A stretch of 64,000 nt of DNA from an uncultured Lachnospiraceae bacterium (GTDB taxonomy: Bacteria; Bacillota; Clostridia; Lachnospirales; Lachnospiraceae): positions 5,801 through 69,800 of the forward strand of contig CAJUFQ010000003.1 in the NCBI GenBank assembly GCA_910585625.1, in the 5' to 3' direction. A program made the translations under genes and the position numbers. Shown here in pieces: positions 1 through 7,746 of the stretch (position 1 is its first letter; each line of letters starts with the position of its first letter). The notes under the pieces were generated by a model. The model saw only the letters and a program-made list of their open reading frames with translations, did not search any database and was not told the DNA's origin.

Positions 1-36
1 CCTACACTCTTTCCCTACACGACGCTCTTCCGATCT
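1..36 (+). other. Illumina adapter left on contig end
   Basis: Bases 2-36 match, from memory, the 3' part of the Illumina TruSeq universal adapter (core ACACGACGCTCTTCCGATCT at 17-36). The genomic sequence begins at 37. In the frame of the following gene the junction codon 36-38 reads TAG, made partly of adapter, so nothing upstream of 37 is biological. Confidence 0.97.
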
Positions 37-38
37 AG

Positions 39-425
39 CTGTCAGAGACGGCTTCCAATGCAATGATGTACATCGTAGTTATCCTGCTGGGTACTTCCGT
101 AGGTGCGACTACCAGCGCAGAGGCATTCCTGAATATCACGACATTGAAGATTGTAGCCCTTGGCTTGATTGCATTCATGTTCGGTACGGCTGCCGGAACA
201 TTGTTTGGCAAGCTGCTCTGTAAGGTTACCGGCGGCAAGATTAACCCGCTGATTGGTTCTGCCGGCGTGTCCGCAGTGCCTATGGCGGCGCGTGTGTCCC
301 AGAAGGTCGGGGCGGAAGAAGATCCTACCAACTTCCTGCTGATGCATGCGATGGGCCCAAATGTAGCGGGCGTTATCGGTACGGCCGTAGCTGCCGGTGT
401 GTTTATGGCTATCTTTGGAATATAA
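39..425 (+). CDS. oadB: Na+-pumping decarboxylase beta subunit, 3' part
   Basis: This is the C-terminal 128 residues of the membrane beta subunit of a biotin-dependent Na+-translocating decarboxylase (OadB/GcdB/MmdB family), which couples decarboxylation of carboxybiotin to Na+ export. The recognisable family segment is NPLIGSAGVSAVPMAARVS, followed by NFLLMHAMGPNVAGVIG and a last hydrophobic helix. The family is about 370-400 residues long, so the N-terminal two thirds are lost at the contig edge. The open frame runs back to the adapter junction; the ATG codons at 63 and 66 are internal. It lies 147 bases before oadA, presumably in the same operon. The substrate (oxaloacetate, methylmalonyl-CoA or glutaconyl-CoA) cannot be told from this subunit; the neighbour favours oxaloacetate. 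Confidence 0.93.
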   Translation: MSETASNAMMYIVVILLGTSVGATTSAEAFLNITTLKIVALGLIAFMFGTAAGTLFGKLLCKVTGGKINPLIGSAGVSAVPMAARVSQKVGAEEDPTNFLLMHAMGPNVAGVIGTAVAAGVFMAIFGI

Positions 426-572
426 TTTGGATTCACGAAGTGGGCGGAGTCCTGATGTCTCTTCACGGTTTCCAAGAAGTAAACCGTAAGCAGCGGGAAA
501 ACGCTGTAAGCGTCTTTGCGCATGGAGTGGGTTGAACGTCATTATATATTGTAGAATAGAATGGAGGAAATC

Positions 573-1991
573 ATGGCTGAAAAGAAGAGAAAACCCGTAA
601 AGATTACGGAGACCATATTACGTGATGCGCATCAGTCTCTGATTGCTACCCGTATGACAACAGAGCAGATGCTGCCTATTATTGATAAAATGGATAAAGT
701 CGGCTACAATGCCGTAGAGTGCTGGGGTGGCGCTACCTTTGATGCATCCCTGCGTTTCTTAAAGGAAGATCCATGGGAGCGTCTGAGGAAATTGAAAGCA
801 GGATTCAAGAACACGAAGCTGCAGATGTTATTCCGTGGGCAGAATATCTTAGGATACCGTCCGTATGCGGATGACGTGGTAGAGTATTTTGTGCAGAAGT
901 CCATTGCGAATGGTATCGACATTATCCGTATTTTTGACTGCCTCAATGACTTGAGGAATCTGCAGACAGCAGTTACCGCTACCAATAAGGAAAAAGGCCA
1001 TGCACAGGTTGCGCTTTCCTATACGTTGGGCGATGCCTATACTCTGCAGTACTGGACTGACATGGCTAAGAAGATTGAGGCGATGGGTGCGAACTCTATC
1101 TGTATCAAGGATATGGCTGGCCTGCTGACGCCTTACAAGGCAGAGGAACTGGTAAAATCCTTAAAGAAAGCGACCAAGCTTCCGATTGAGTTACATACTC
1201 ATTATACTTCCGGCGTGGCTTCCATGACTTACCTGAAAGCTGTTGAGGCGGGCTGCGACATCATCGACACGGCTATGTCGCCTTTCGCGCTTGGCACCAG
1301 CCAGCCGGCAACAGAAGTTATGGCAGAGGCATTCCGCGGAACGGACATGGATCCCGGATTTGACCAGATGCTGTTAAAAGAGATTGCAGATTACTTCCGC
1401 CCGATGAGGGAAGAGGCATTGAAGAGCGGGCTGATGAATCCCAAGGTATTGGGTGTGGATATCCAGACATTGCTTTACCAGGTACCAGGCGGTATGTTGA
1501 GCAACATGGTGTCTCAGCTGAAAGAGCAGAATGCAGAAGACAAGTATATGGACGTGCTGGAAGAGATTCCGCGTGTGCGGAAGGATTTGGGCGAGCCGCC
1601 ATTGGTTACCCCTTCTTCCCAGATTGTCGGTACGCAGGCAGTGTTCAATGTATTGATGGGCGAGCGTTACAAGGTTGCCACTAAGGAGACCAAGGACGTG
1701 CTGCTCGGGAAATATGGACAGACGGTTAAACCGTTCAACAAAGATGTCATCAACAAGGTTTTGGGCGATGAGAAGAAGAATGCCATTACCTGCCGCTATG
1801 CAGACCTTTTAGAGCCGGAGCTTCATAAGATTGAAGATGAGATGAAGCAGTGGAAGCAGCAGGATGAGGATGTCCTCTCTTATGCGCTGTTCCCACAGGT
1901 TGCGACAGAGTTCTTCAAGTATAGGGAAGCTCAGCAGACGAAGGTGGATGCTTCGGTTGCTGACACCAAGAACGGAGCGTATCCGGTTTAA
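573..1991 (+). CDS. oadA: Oxaloacetate decarboxylase alpha / pyruvate carboxylase B-type carboxyltransferase
   Basis: A cytoplasmic carboxyltransferase moving CO2 between oxaloacetate and biotin, upstream in function of the OadB Na+ pump. The HMGL-like TIM barrel opens with ETILRDAHQSL (D18 expected metal ligand), has KDMAGLL and the metal-binding HTHYTSG (H208, H210), followed by the conserved PYC/OADA domain to about residue 430. At 472 residues it lacks the C-terminal biotinyl domain; no MKM motif is present, so biotin must sit on a separate gamma/BCCP subunit, probably encoded before oadB. An ATG at 561 is in frame, but GGAGG at 563-567 lies inside it and is correctly spaced for the ATG at 573, so 573 is chosen. 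A strong terminator follows. Confidence 0.93.
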   Translation: MAEKKRKPVKITETILRDAHQSLIATRMTTEQMLPIIDKMDKVGYNAVECWGGATFDASLRFLKEDPWERLRKLKAGFKNTKLQMLFRGQNILGYRPYADDVVEYFVQKSIANGIDIIRIFDCLNDLRNLQTAVTATNKEKGHAQVALSYTLGDAYTLQYWTDMAKKIEAMGANSICIKDMAGLLTPYKAEELVKSLKKATKLPIELHTHYTSGVASMTYLKAVEAGCDIIDTAMSPFALGTSQPATEVMAEAFRGTDMDPGFDQMLLKEIADYFRPMREEALKSGLMNPKVLGVDIQTLLYQVPGGMLSNMVSQLKEQNAEDKYMDVLEEIPRVRKDLGEPPLVTPSSQIVGTQAVFNVLMGERYKVATKETKDVLLGKYGQTVKPFNKDVINKVLGDEKKNAITCRYADLLEPELHKIEDEMKQWKQQDEDVLSYALFPQVATEFFKYREAQQTKVDASVADTKNGAYPV

Positions 1992-2012
1992 GACAGATTT
2001 ATAGGAAAAGAG

Positions 2013-2046
2013 AAGATACTGTTCCTTTCGAGCAGTATCTTTTTCT
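2013..2046 (+). terminator. Rho-independent terminator after oadA
   Basis: AAGATACTG (2013-2021) pairs perfectly with CAGTATCTT (2033-2041) around an 11-base loop and runs into a T-rich tract to 2046. It ends the decarboxylase operon. Confidence 0.88.
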
Positions 2047-2119
2047 TAATCTTGTCTTATTTGGGAATGACCTTGTCAGGCGAAAGCATGAAAATGTGTG
2101 TTGAGGAGAGGGACAGGAC

Positions 2120-3058
2120 ATGGCGACCGCCAATGAGTTAATGAATCGAATTAACGAACGATACGGCACTTTGAGCAAGGGACAGAAGATGATTGCAGCC
2201 TATATTACCGATTATTATGACAAGGCAGTGTTCCTGACGGCGGCGAAGCTTGGGGAAGCAGTAGGGGTCAGCGAGTCCACGGTCGTCCGCTTTGCCATGC
2301 AGCTGGGTTACAAAGGGTATCCGCAGTTTCAGCAGGCGTTAGCGGAGCTTGTGCGTGGGAAACTGGATTCCGTGCAGCGGATGGAGAACGTTTATGGAAG
2401 GATTTCCCAATCTGAAATCCTGACGACGGTACTCAAGTCGGATGCAAAACGCATACAGGACACGTTGGAGACGATTGATGCGCATGCGTTTGACCTGGCG
2501 GTTGATGCAATCCTCCATGCCAAGCATATTTATGTAGTCGGAATCCGCAGCTGCGCCCCAATGGCTGAGTTTCTGGCGTTTTACCTGAACATTATGTTTG
2601 ATAACGTAAGGCTTCTGCACACCAACAGTTCCAGCGAACTGTTTGAACAAATGCTGTATATCGGCCGGGAGGATGCGATTATCGGCATCAGTTTCCCGAG
2701 GTATTCGATGCGTGTCTTAAAGGCCATGGAATTTGCCAACAACCGCAACGCCCGGGTAATCACGCTCACGGACAGCATACATTCCCCGATGAACTTGTAT
2801 TCTTCTTGTAACCTTGTCGCCAACAGCGATATGTCTTCTATTGTGGATTCGCTGGTTGCGCCCCTGAGTGTGATTAATGCGCTGATTATGGCAATTTGCA
2901 TGAAGCGTCAGAAGAAAGTAGTAAGGAACTTGGAAATGCTGGAGCAGCTCTGGGAAGAGTATCAGGTATACGGCAGCGACGAAATCGATTACATCGGGGA
3001 TTCCGTGCGGATGCGCTATGCGGGAGAGGAGACGGAAAGAGGAGTGGAACATGGGTAA
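2120..3058 (+). CDS. MurR/RpiR family transcriptional regulator
   Basis: 312 residues with the two domains of the family: an N-terminal helix-turn-helix (about 1-80, with SESTVVRFAMQLGYKGYPQF) and a C-terminal SIS sugar-phosphate-binding domain (about 125-265, starting AKHIYVVGIRSCAPMAEFL). Members repress or activate sugar or amino-sugar catabolic genes in response to a phosphosugar. No sugar gene is adjacent, so the ligand is unknown. A GAGGAG site at 2103-2108 precedes the ATG. Its end overlaps the next gene by 8 bases (3051-3058), suggesting coupled translation with the flavoprotein. Confidence 0.9.
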   Translation: MATANELMNRINERYGTLSKGQKMIAAYITDYYDKAVFLTAAKLGEAVGVSESTVVRFAMQLGYKGYPQFQQALAELVRGKLDSVQRMENVYGRISQSEILTTVLKSDAKRIQDTLETIDAHAFDLAVDAILHAKHIYVVGIRSCAPMAEFLAFYLNIMFDNVRLLHTNSSSELFEQMLYIGREDAIIGISFPRYSMRVLKAMEFANNRNARVITLTDSIHSPMNLYSSCNLVANSDMSSIVDSLVAPLSVINALIMAICMKRQKKVVRNLEMLEQLWEEYQVYGSDEIDYIGDSVRMRYAGEETERGVEHG

Positions 3059-4286
3059 AGTAATTGTGATTGGCGGTGGCGCTGCAGGCATGATGGCGGC
3101 AATTCGCACGGCAGGGAATGGCCATCAGGTGACGCTGTTGGAGCAGAACGAGAAGCTGGGAAAGAAACTTTATATTACCGGAAAGGGCAGATGCAACATC
3201 ACCAATGACTGTGAGACGGAAGATTTGCTGAAACATGTTATCCGCAACAGTAAATTTCTCTACAGTGCGTTTTATGCTTTCGATAGCCGTCAGGTAATGG
3301 GATTTTTTGAGGAACATGGGCTTGCTATCAAGACAGAGCGCGGCGGGCGTGTGTTTCCGCAGTCAGACCATTCGTCGGACGTCATCCGGACGCTGCAGAA
3401 AGTTCTCCTGAAGCAGAATGTTGAGGTACGGCTGCATACCAAAGCAGCCGAAATTGTGGCAGAGGGGGAGGACAGGAAGCGGGTGACAGGCGTGCGGCTG
3501 GCAGACGGGACTGTCCTTCAGGCAGAAGCCGTGATTCTTGCGACAGGCGGCTGTTCCTATGTGTCCACCGGCTCTTCCGGGGACGGCTATCGTTTTGCCG
3601 GGCGGCTGGGCCATACCGTGACGGAACTAAGGCCATCGCTGGTACCCTTTGAGGCGGCGGAAGCGTGGGTGAAAGACTTGCAAGGGCTTTCGCTGCGGAA
3701 TGTCACCGTGCGGATCCGTAAGGGAAAAAAGCTCTTGTTTGAGGAATTTGGAGAGATGCTGTTTACGCATTACGGCGTCAGCGGGCCGTTGCTCATAAGC
3801 GCCAGCAGCATAGTCAATGACTATATGGAGAAGATGCCGCTTTCCATGGAAATTGATTTAAAGCCTGCCCTGACGGAAGAACAGCTGGACAGGCGTATCC
3901 TGCAGGATTTTGGGGAGAACCAGAACCGGCAGTTTAAGAATGCCCTCTCAAAACTGTTCCCAGCGAAGCTGGTTCCGGTTATTGTGAGCCTGAGCGGGAT
4001 TGAGGCAGATGAGAAAGTAAATGCGGTCACCAGGGAGCAGCGGATGGCGTTTGCCTATCTCATAAAGCACTTCCCATTGACCTTGCAGTGTTTCCGGGAT
4101 TTTAACGAGGCGATTGTCACGCGTGGAGGCGTACAAGTCCGGGAAGTGAACCCATCCACGATGGAGTCAAAACTGGTACGAGGGCTGTATTTTGCCGGAG
4201 AGGTGCTTGACCTTGATGCACTGACCGGAGGATTTAATTTACAGATTGCATGGTCTACCGGTTATCTTGCCGGGGACAGCATCTAG
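3051..4286 (+). CDS. HI0933/BaiN-type NAD(P)/FAD-dependent oxidoreductase
   Basis: A 411-residue cytoplasmic flavoprotein. The N-terminus VIVIGGGAAGMMAAIRTAG is a Rossmann dinucleotide-binding motif, and GKKLYITGKGRCNITN is the HI0933-family signature; a second FAD contact near the C-terminus reads LYFAGEVLDLDALTGGFNLQ. Members are widespread and their physiological reactions are mostly unknown; clostridial BaiN, linked to bile-acid metabolism, is in the same family, but nothing here proves that substrate. The frame is open upstream to 3018, but the ATG at 3051 begins the Rossmann strand exactly and has GAGG/GGAG sequence just before it. It overlaps the regulator gene by 8 bases and is followed 22 bases later by cmk. 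Confidence 0.88.
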   Translation: MGKVIVIGGGAAGMMAAIRTAGNGHQVTLLEQNEKLGKKLYITGKGRCNITNDCETEDLLKHVIRNSKFLYSAFYAFDSRQVMGFFEEHGLAIKTERGGRVFPQSDHSSDVIRTLQKVLLKQNVEVRLHTKAAEIVAEGEDRKRVTGVRLADGTVLQAEAVILATGGCSYVSTGSSGDGYRFAGRLGHTVTELRPSLVPFEAAEAWVKDLQGLSLRNVTVRIRKGKKLLFEEFGEMLFTHYGVSGPLLISASSIVNDYMEKMPLSMEIDLKPALTEEQLDRRILQDFGENQNRQFKNALSKLFPAKLVPVIVSLSGIEADEKVNAVTREQRMAFAYLIKHFPLTLQCFRDFNEAIVTRGGVQVREVNPSTMESKLVRGLYFAGEVLDLDALTGGFNLQIAWSTGYLAGDSI

Positions 4287-4308
4287 GGATAGAAATGGAG
4301 GAGCCGAC

Positions 4309-4977
4309 ATGGCATTTAATATCGCGATTGACGGCCCGGCAGGGGCCGGGAAAAGCACGATTGCAAAAAGGGTGGCAAAAGAATTGTCTTTTATCTATGT
4401 GGATACCGGGGCAATGTACCGCGCAATGGCCTTATACTTCCTGCGTGCGGGGATTGCGCCTGAGGATGAGGCAGGAATCACGGAGTCATGCAAGGAGATT
4501 ACCGTTACTCTTTCCAGTGAAGGGGGAGAGCAGCAGGTGTTCCTGAACGGGGAGAATGTCAATGCGTTTATCCGCACAGAGGAAGTTGGGAAGATGACCT
4601 CTGCTGTCAGCGTGTATGCCCCGGTGCGCGAGAAGCTGACACAGCTCCAGCGTGAGATGGCTGCCAAGACGAATCTGATTATGGACGGCAGGGACATTGG
4701 GACGTGCGTCCTGCCTGAGGCACAAGTGAAAATTTACCTGACGGCGAGCGTTGAGACCCGCGGCAGGAGGAGGTATCTGGAACTGCGGGAGAAGGGCACG
4801 GAGTGCAGCCTGGACGAAATCTGCAGGGATATAGAGAAACGGGACCATCAGGACATGACGAGGGAGATTTCGCCCCTGAAACAGGCAGAAGACGCCATCC
4901 TGGTGGACAGCTCAGAGATGGGCATTGAAGAAGTTGTGGAGAGAATTTTAAATATTGTGAAAGAGAAGCTGGTTTGA
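4309..4977 (+). CDS. cmk: Cytidylate kinase
   Basis: Phosphorylates CMP and dCMP using ATP, feeding CTP and dCTP synthesis. The 222-residue protein has the normal length. It starts with the P-loop IDGPAGAGKST (residues 7-17), then VDTGAMYRAMA, the substrate-binding DGRDIGT, and RRRYLELREKG of the lid region. The frame is open upstream to 4246, but the ATG at 4309 is preceded by GGAGG at 4297-4301 and matches the usual N-terminus. The stop codon almost touches the start of ispH, in line with the common clostridial order cmk-ispH-rpsA. Confidence 0.96.
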   Translation: MAFNIAIDGPAGAGKSTIAKRVAKELSFIYVDTGAMYRAMALYFLRAGIAPEDEAGITESCKEITVTLSSEGGEQQVFLNGENVNAFIRTEEVGKMTSAVSVYAPVREKLTQLQREMAAKTNLIMDGRDIGTCVLPEAQVKIYLTASVETRGRRRYLELREKGTECSLDEICRDIEKRDHQDMTREISPLKQAEDAILVDSSEMGIEEVVERILNIVKEKLV

Positions 4978-4979
4978 CG

Positions 4980-5837
4980 ATGGAAGTGATATTAGCGAAG
5001 ACGGCAGGATTCTGTTTTGGCGTCCGGCGCGCAGTGAATACGGTCTATGAGCAAGTGGAGCTGGGAAAAGGGAAGATTTATACTTACGGCCCCATCATAC
5101 ACAATGAGCAAGTCGTGGCGGATTTGCAGAAACGGGGTGTCTGCGTGGTGGAGACGGAAGAAGGGCTGAAAGGCTGTCGGGACGGTACGGTCATCATCCG
5201 TTCTCATGGCGTGGGGAAACAGGTCTACGAACTGCTGGAAGGAGCGCATATCCCTTATGTGGACGCCACATGCCCCTTTGTACAGAAAATCCACCGGATT
5301 GTGGAGAAATACAGCCAGGAGGGCTGTCATGTGCTAATAATTGGCAATGAAAACCATCCTGAGGTGGAAGGCATCAAGGGATGGAGTGGCAATCTTGCCG
5401 AGACAAGCGTAATTTCAACGGTTGCGGAGGCCCGAGGTTTTGCCTTGGAAGAGGGGAAAAAGGTCTGTATCGTCTCGCAGACGACATTTAACAACAAGAA
5501 ATTTCAAGAACTAGTTGAAATTATTTCAAAAAAAGGTTATGATATAAGTGTTTTGAATACTATTTGCAATGCGACCCAGGAAAGGCAGGCAGAAGCGAAG
5601 GATATTGCAGCCCGGGTGGACGCCATGATTGTGGTCGGTGGGAAGAATAGTTCCAATACGCAAAAGCTATTCGAAATATGTAAAAAAGAATGTGAAAATA
5701 CTTGCTATATACAGACTCTGGGAGATTTGGATTTGTCTGAATTACGGTCCATTAATAGCGTAGGTATTACCGCAGGGGCTTCTACCCCAAACAAAATTAT
5801 TGAGGAGGTTCAAAAAAATGTCAGAAATGAGTTTTGA
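4980..5837 (+). CDS. ispH: 4-hydroxy-3-methylbut-2-enyl diphosphate reductase
   Basis: Last enzyme of the MEP isoprenoid pathway, reducing HMBPP to IPP and DMAPP with a 4Fe-4S cluster. 285 residues. The three cluster cysteines are visible in AGFCFGVRRAV (C12), DATCPFV and NTICNATQERQ; the substrate histidines lie in GPIIHNEQV and IRSHGVGK. The ATG at 4980 is chosen; a TTG at 4974 overlapping the cmk stop is possible, and no strong Shine-Dalgarno is seen for either. The 3' end overlaps rpsA by 20 bases in another frame. The pathway partners dxr and ispG are in this window too. The stretch from about 5500 is more AT-rich than the start of the gene. Confidence 0.95.
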   Translation: MEVILAKTAGFCFGVRRAVNTVYEQVELGKGKIYTYGPIIHNEQVVADLQKRGVCVVETEEGLKGCRDGTVIIRSHGVGKQVYELLEGAHIPYVDATCPFVQKIHRIVEKYSQEGCHVLIIGNENHPEVEGIKGWSGNLAETSVISTVAEARGFALEEGKKVCIVSQTTFNNKKFQELVEIISKKGYDISVLNTICNATQERQAEAKDIAARVDAMIVVGGKNSSNTQKLFEICKKECENTCYIQTLGDLDLSELRSINSVGITAGASTPNKIIEEVQKNVRNEF

Positions 5838-6918
5838 ACAAATGCTGGAAGAATCATTTAAAACAATAAGGAATGGAGAGGTAGTCGAAGGTACCGTTAT
5901 TGATGTGAAACCAGACGAGATCATCTTGAATATTGGTTACAAATCCGATGGAATCATTACCCGGAATGAATATACAAATGAACCCAACGTTGATTTGACT
6001 ACCGTTATTTCCGTAGGAGATACTATGGAATCCAAAGTCCTGAAAGTGAATGATGGGGAAGGACAGGTACTCCTGACCTATAAGCGTCTTGCTGCTGAGC
6101 GAGGGAGCAAGAGGCTGGAAGAGGCATTTAATGCACAGGAAGTGCTGACAGCAAAAGTGGTACAGGTATTGGAAGGCGGCTTAAGCGTTGTCATTGACGA
6201 GACAAGGATTTTCATTCCGGCAAGCCTGGTATCTGATACATACGAGAAAGACCTCAGCAAATACAAGAATCAGGAGATTGAATTTGTCATTACGGAATTT
6301 AACCCGCGCAGAAGAAGGATTATCGGCGACAGGAAGCAGCTGCTCGTGGCTAAGAAGGAAGAGCTTCAGAGAGCGTTGTTTGAGAGAATCAATGTGGGCG
6401 ATGTGTTAGAAGGAACCGTTAAGAATGTGACGGACTTCGGCGCGTTCATAGATTTAGGCGGCGCAGACGGACTGCTCCATATTTCCGAGATGTCCTGGGG
6501 CAGGGTGGAAAATCCCAAAAAGGTATTCAAGGTTGGCGATGTCGTGAAGGTATTTATTAAGGACATCAATGATAAGAAGATTGCACTCAGCATGAAGTTT
6601 GAGGATGAGAATCCGTGGAAAGACGCTTCTGAGAAGTATGCGGCTGGCACAATCATTAAGGGCGTAGTTGCAAGAATGACAGACTTCGGAGCGTTCGTGG
6701 AACTGGCGCCTGGTGTGGACGCATTGTTGCACGTGTCCCAGATTTCCAAGGAGCATGTGGAGAAGCCAGCGGATGTATTGAAGATTGGGCAGGAGATAGA
6801 GGCTAAGATTGTTGATTTCAATGAAGAAGAGAAGAAAATCAGCCTGAGCCTGAAAGCGTTGCTTGCCTCGGTGGAAGAGTCGGCTGAGGAATTCGCAGAT
6901 GAAGCGGCAGAAGAATAA
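5818..6918 (+). CDS. rpsA: S1 RNA-binding protein (ribosomal protein S1-like)
   Basis: 366 residues with four S1 OB-fold repeats: about 18-92, 105-180, 192-262 and 278-350. The last two are the most canonical (VTDFGAFIDLGGADGLLHIS and MTDFGAFVELAPGVDALLHV). The tail is acidic (ESAEEFADEAAEE). Low-GC Gram-positive S1 homologues are shorter than the six-repeat E. coli protein, and their exact ribosomal role is less certain. GAGGAGG at 5802-5808 is well placed for the ATG at 5818, which lies inside the ispH coding sequence. In some clostridia IspH and S1 are one fused protein; here they are separate but overlapping. Confidence 0.92.
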   Translation: MSEMSFEQMLEESFKTIRNGEVVEGTVIDVKPDEIILNIGYKSDGIITRNEYTNEPNVDLTTVISVGDTMESKVLKVNDGEGQVLLTYKRLAAERGSKRLEEAFNAQEVLTAKVVQVLEGGLSVVIDETRIFIPASLVSDTYEKDLSKYKNQEIEFVITEFNPRRRRIIGDRKQLLVAKKEELQRALFERINVGDVLEGTVKNVTDFGAFIDLGGADGLLHISEMSWGRVENPKKVFKVGDVVKVFIKDINDKKIALSMKFEDENPWKDASEKYAAGTIIKGVVARMTDFGAFVELAPGVDALLHVSQISKEHVEKPADVLKIGQEIEAKIVDFNEEEKKISLSLKALLASVEESAEEFADEAAEE

Positions 6919-6933
6919 GAATAGAGGAATTTC

Positions 6934-7707
6934 ATGGTTGGATATGAGGATTTCAAAAAAGATATTTTATCTTTGACGAAAATTGATTTGGATTCGTACA
7001 AAGAGAAGCAGATGAAGCGCCGGATAGACACGCTGATTACTAAGAACAACATAAACAGCTACAAGGAATATGTAGCGCTGATTAAAAAGGATAAAGAGAA
7101 ATTTGAGCAGTTCGTAAATTTCCTCACAATCAATGTCTCGGAGTTCTATCGGAATCCGGAACAGTGGGAGATTTTGGACAAGAATATTTTTCCTGCTTTG
7201 ATTAAAAGGTTTGGTAAGAACCTTAAGGTTTGGAGTGCAGCCTGCTCTACAGGCGATGAACCCTATTCCCTGGTAATGGCGCTGTCCAGGCATCTGCCTC
7301 TGAGCCAGATTCGTATCACGGCGACTGATATTGATAAGCAGGTTCTTGATAAGGCGCGGATGGGGCTGTACAACGAGAAGAGCATTGCTTCCGTACCGGC
7401 GGACTTCAAGAAAAAGTATTTTACGAAGATTGGGAATTCCTACCAGATTTCCGATGAGATTAAACGCCAGGTAGAATTTAAGGAACATAATCTGCTTCGG
7501 GATTCCTATCCTACCGGCTGTCATCTGATTGTATGCAGGAATGTCTTGATTTACTTTACAGAAGAGGCGAAGGAAGAGATTTATAAAAAGTTTAATTCTG
7601 CGCTGGCCTCTCAGGGAGTTCTCTTCATAGGAAGCACCGAACAGATTATGAATTACAAAGAATTGAATTACCAGAGGCATCAGTCTTTCTTCTTTCAGAA
7701 GAATTAA
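6934..7707 (+). CDS. cheR: CheR-type protein-glutamate methyltransferase
   Basis: 257 residues: an N-terminal all-helical CheR domain (about 1-75, containing KRRIDTLI) and a SAM-dependent methyltransferase domain with SACSTGDEPYSLVMAL as the SAM site and LIVCRNVLIYF as the conserved strand. It would methylate glutamates on chemoreceptors, but no other chemotaxis gene is present, so its receptor is elsewhere or it acts in another signalling system. GAGG lies 8 bases upstream of the ATG. It is 15 bases after rpsA, so probably read with it, and is followed by a two-way terminator. Confidence 0.93.
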   Translation: MVGYEDFKKDILSLTKIDLDSYKEKQMKRRIDTLITKNNINSYKEYVALIKKDKEKFEQFVNFLTINVSEFYRNPEQWEILDKNIFPALIKRFGKNLKVWSAACSTGDEPYSLVMALSRHLPLSQIRITATDIDKQVLDKARMGLYNEKSIASVPADFKKKYFTKIGNSYQISDEIKRQVEFKEHNLLRDSYPTGCHLIVCRNVLIYFTEEAKEEIYKKFNSALASQGVLFIGSTEQIMNYKELNYQRHQSFFFQKN

Positions 7708-7713
7708 AAAATT

Positions 7714-7746
7714 CCCCCTGCTGTTTTCAGCAGGGGGCTTGTTTTT
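7714..7746. terminator. Bidirectional terminator between cheR and exonuclease gene
   Basis: A 10-bp perfect stem CCCCCTGCTG (7714-7723) / CAGCAGGGGG (7728-7737) closes a TTTT loop. T-rich sequence follows on the plus strand (7739-7746) and an A-tract (7706-7711) gives T on the minus strand, so it can end both converging genes. The stop codon of the minus-strand gene lies inside the hairpin. Confidence 0.92.

Noticed and set aside
63..425. Complete 120-residue protein starting at ATG 63
   Set aside because: The sequence is the interior and C-terminus of OadB; the frame continues upstream to the adapter junction, so it is a truncated gene.
4974..4979. TTG start of ispH overlapping the cmk stop
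   Set aside because: Possible, but the ATG at 4980 gives the standard N-terminus and neither has a clear ribosome site; ATG preferred.
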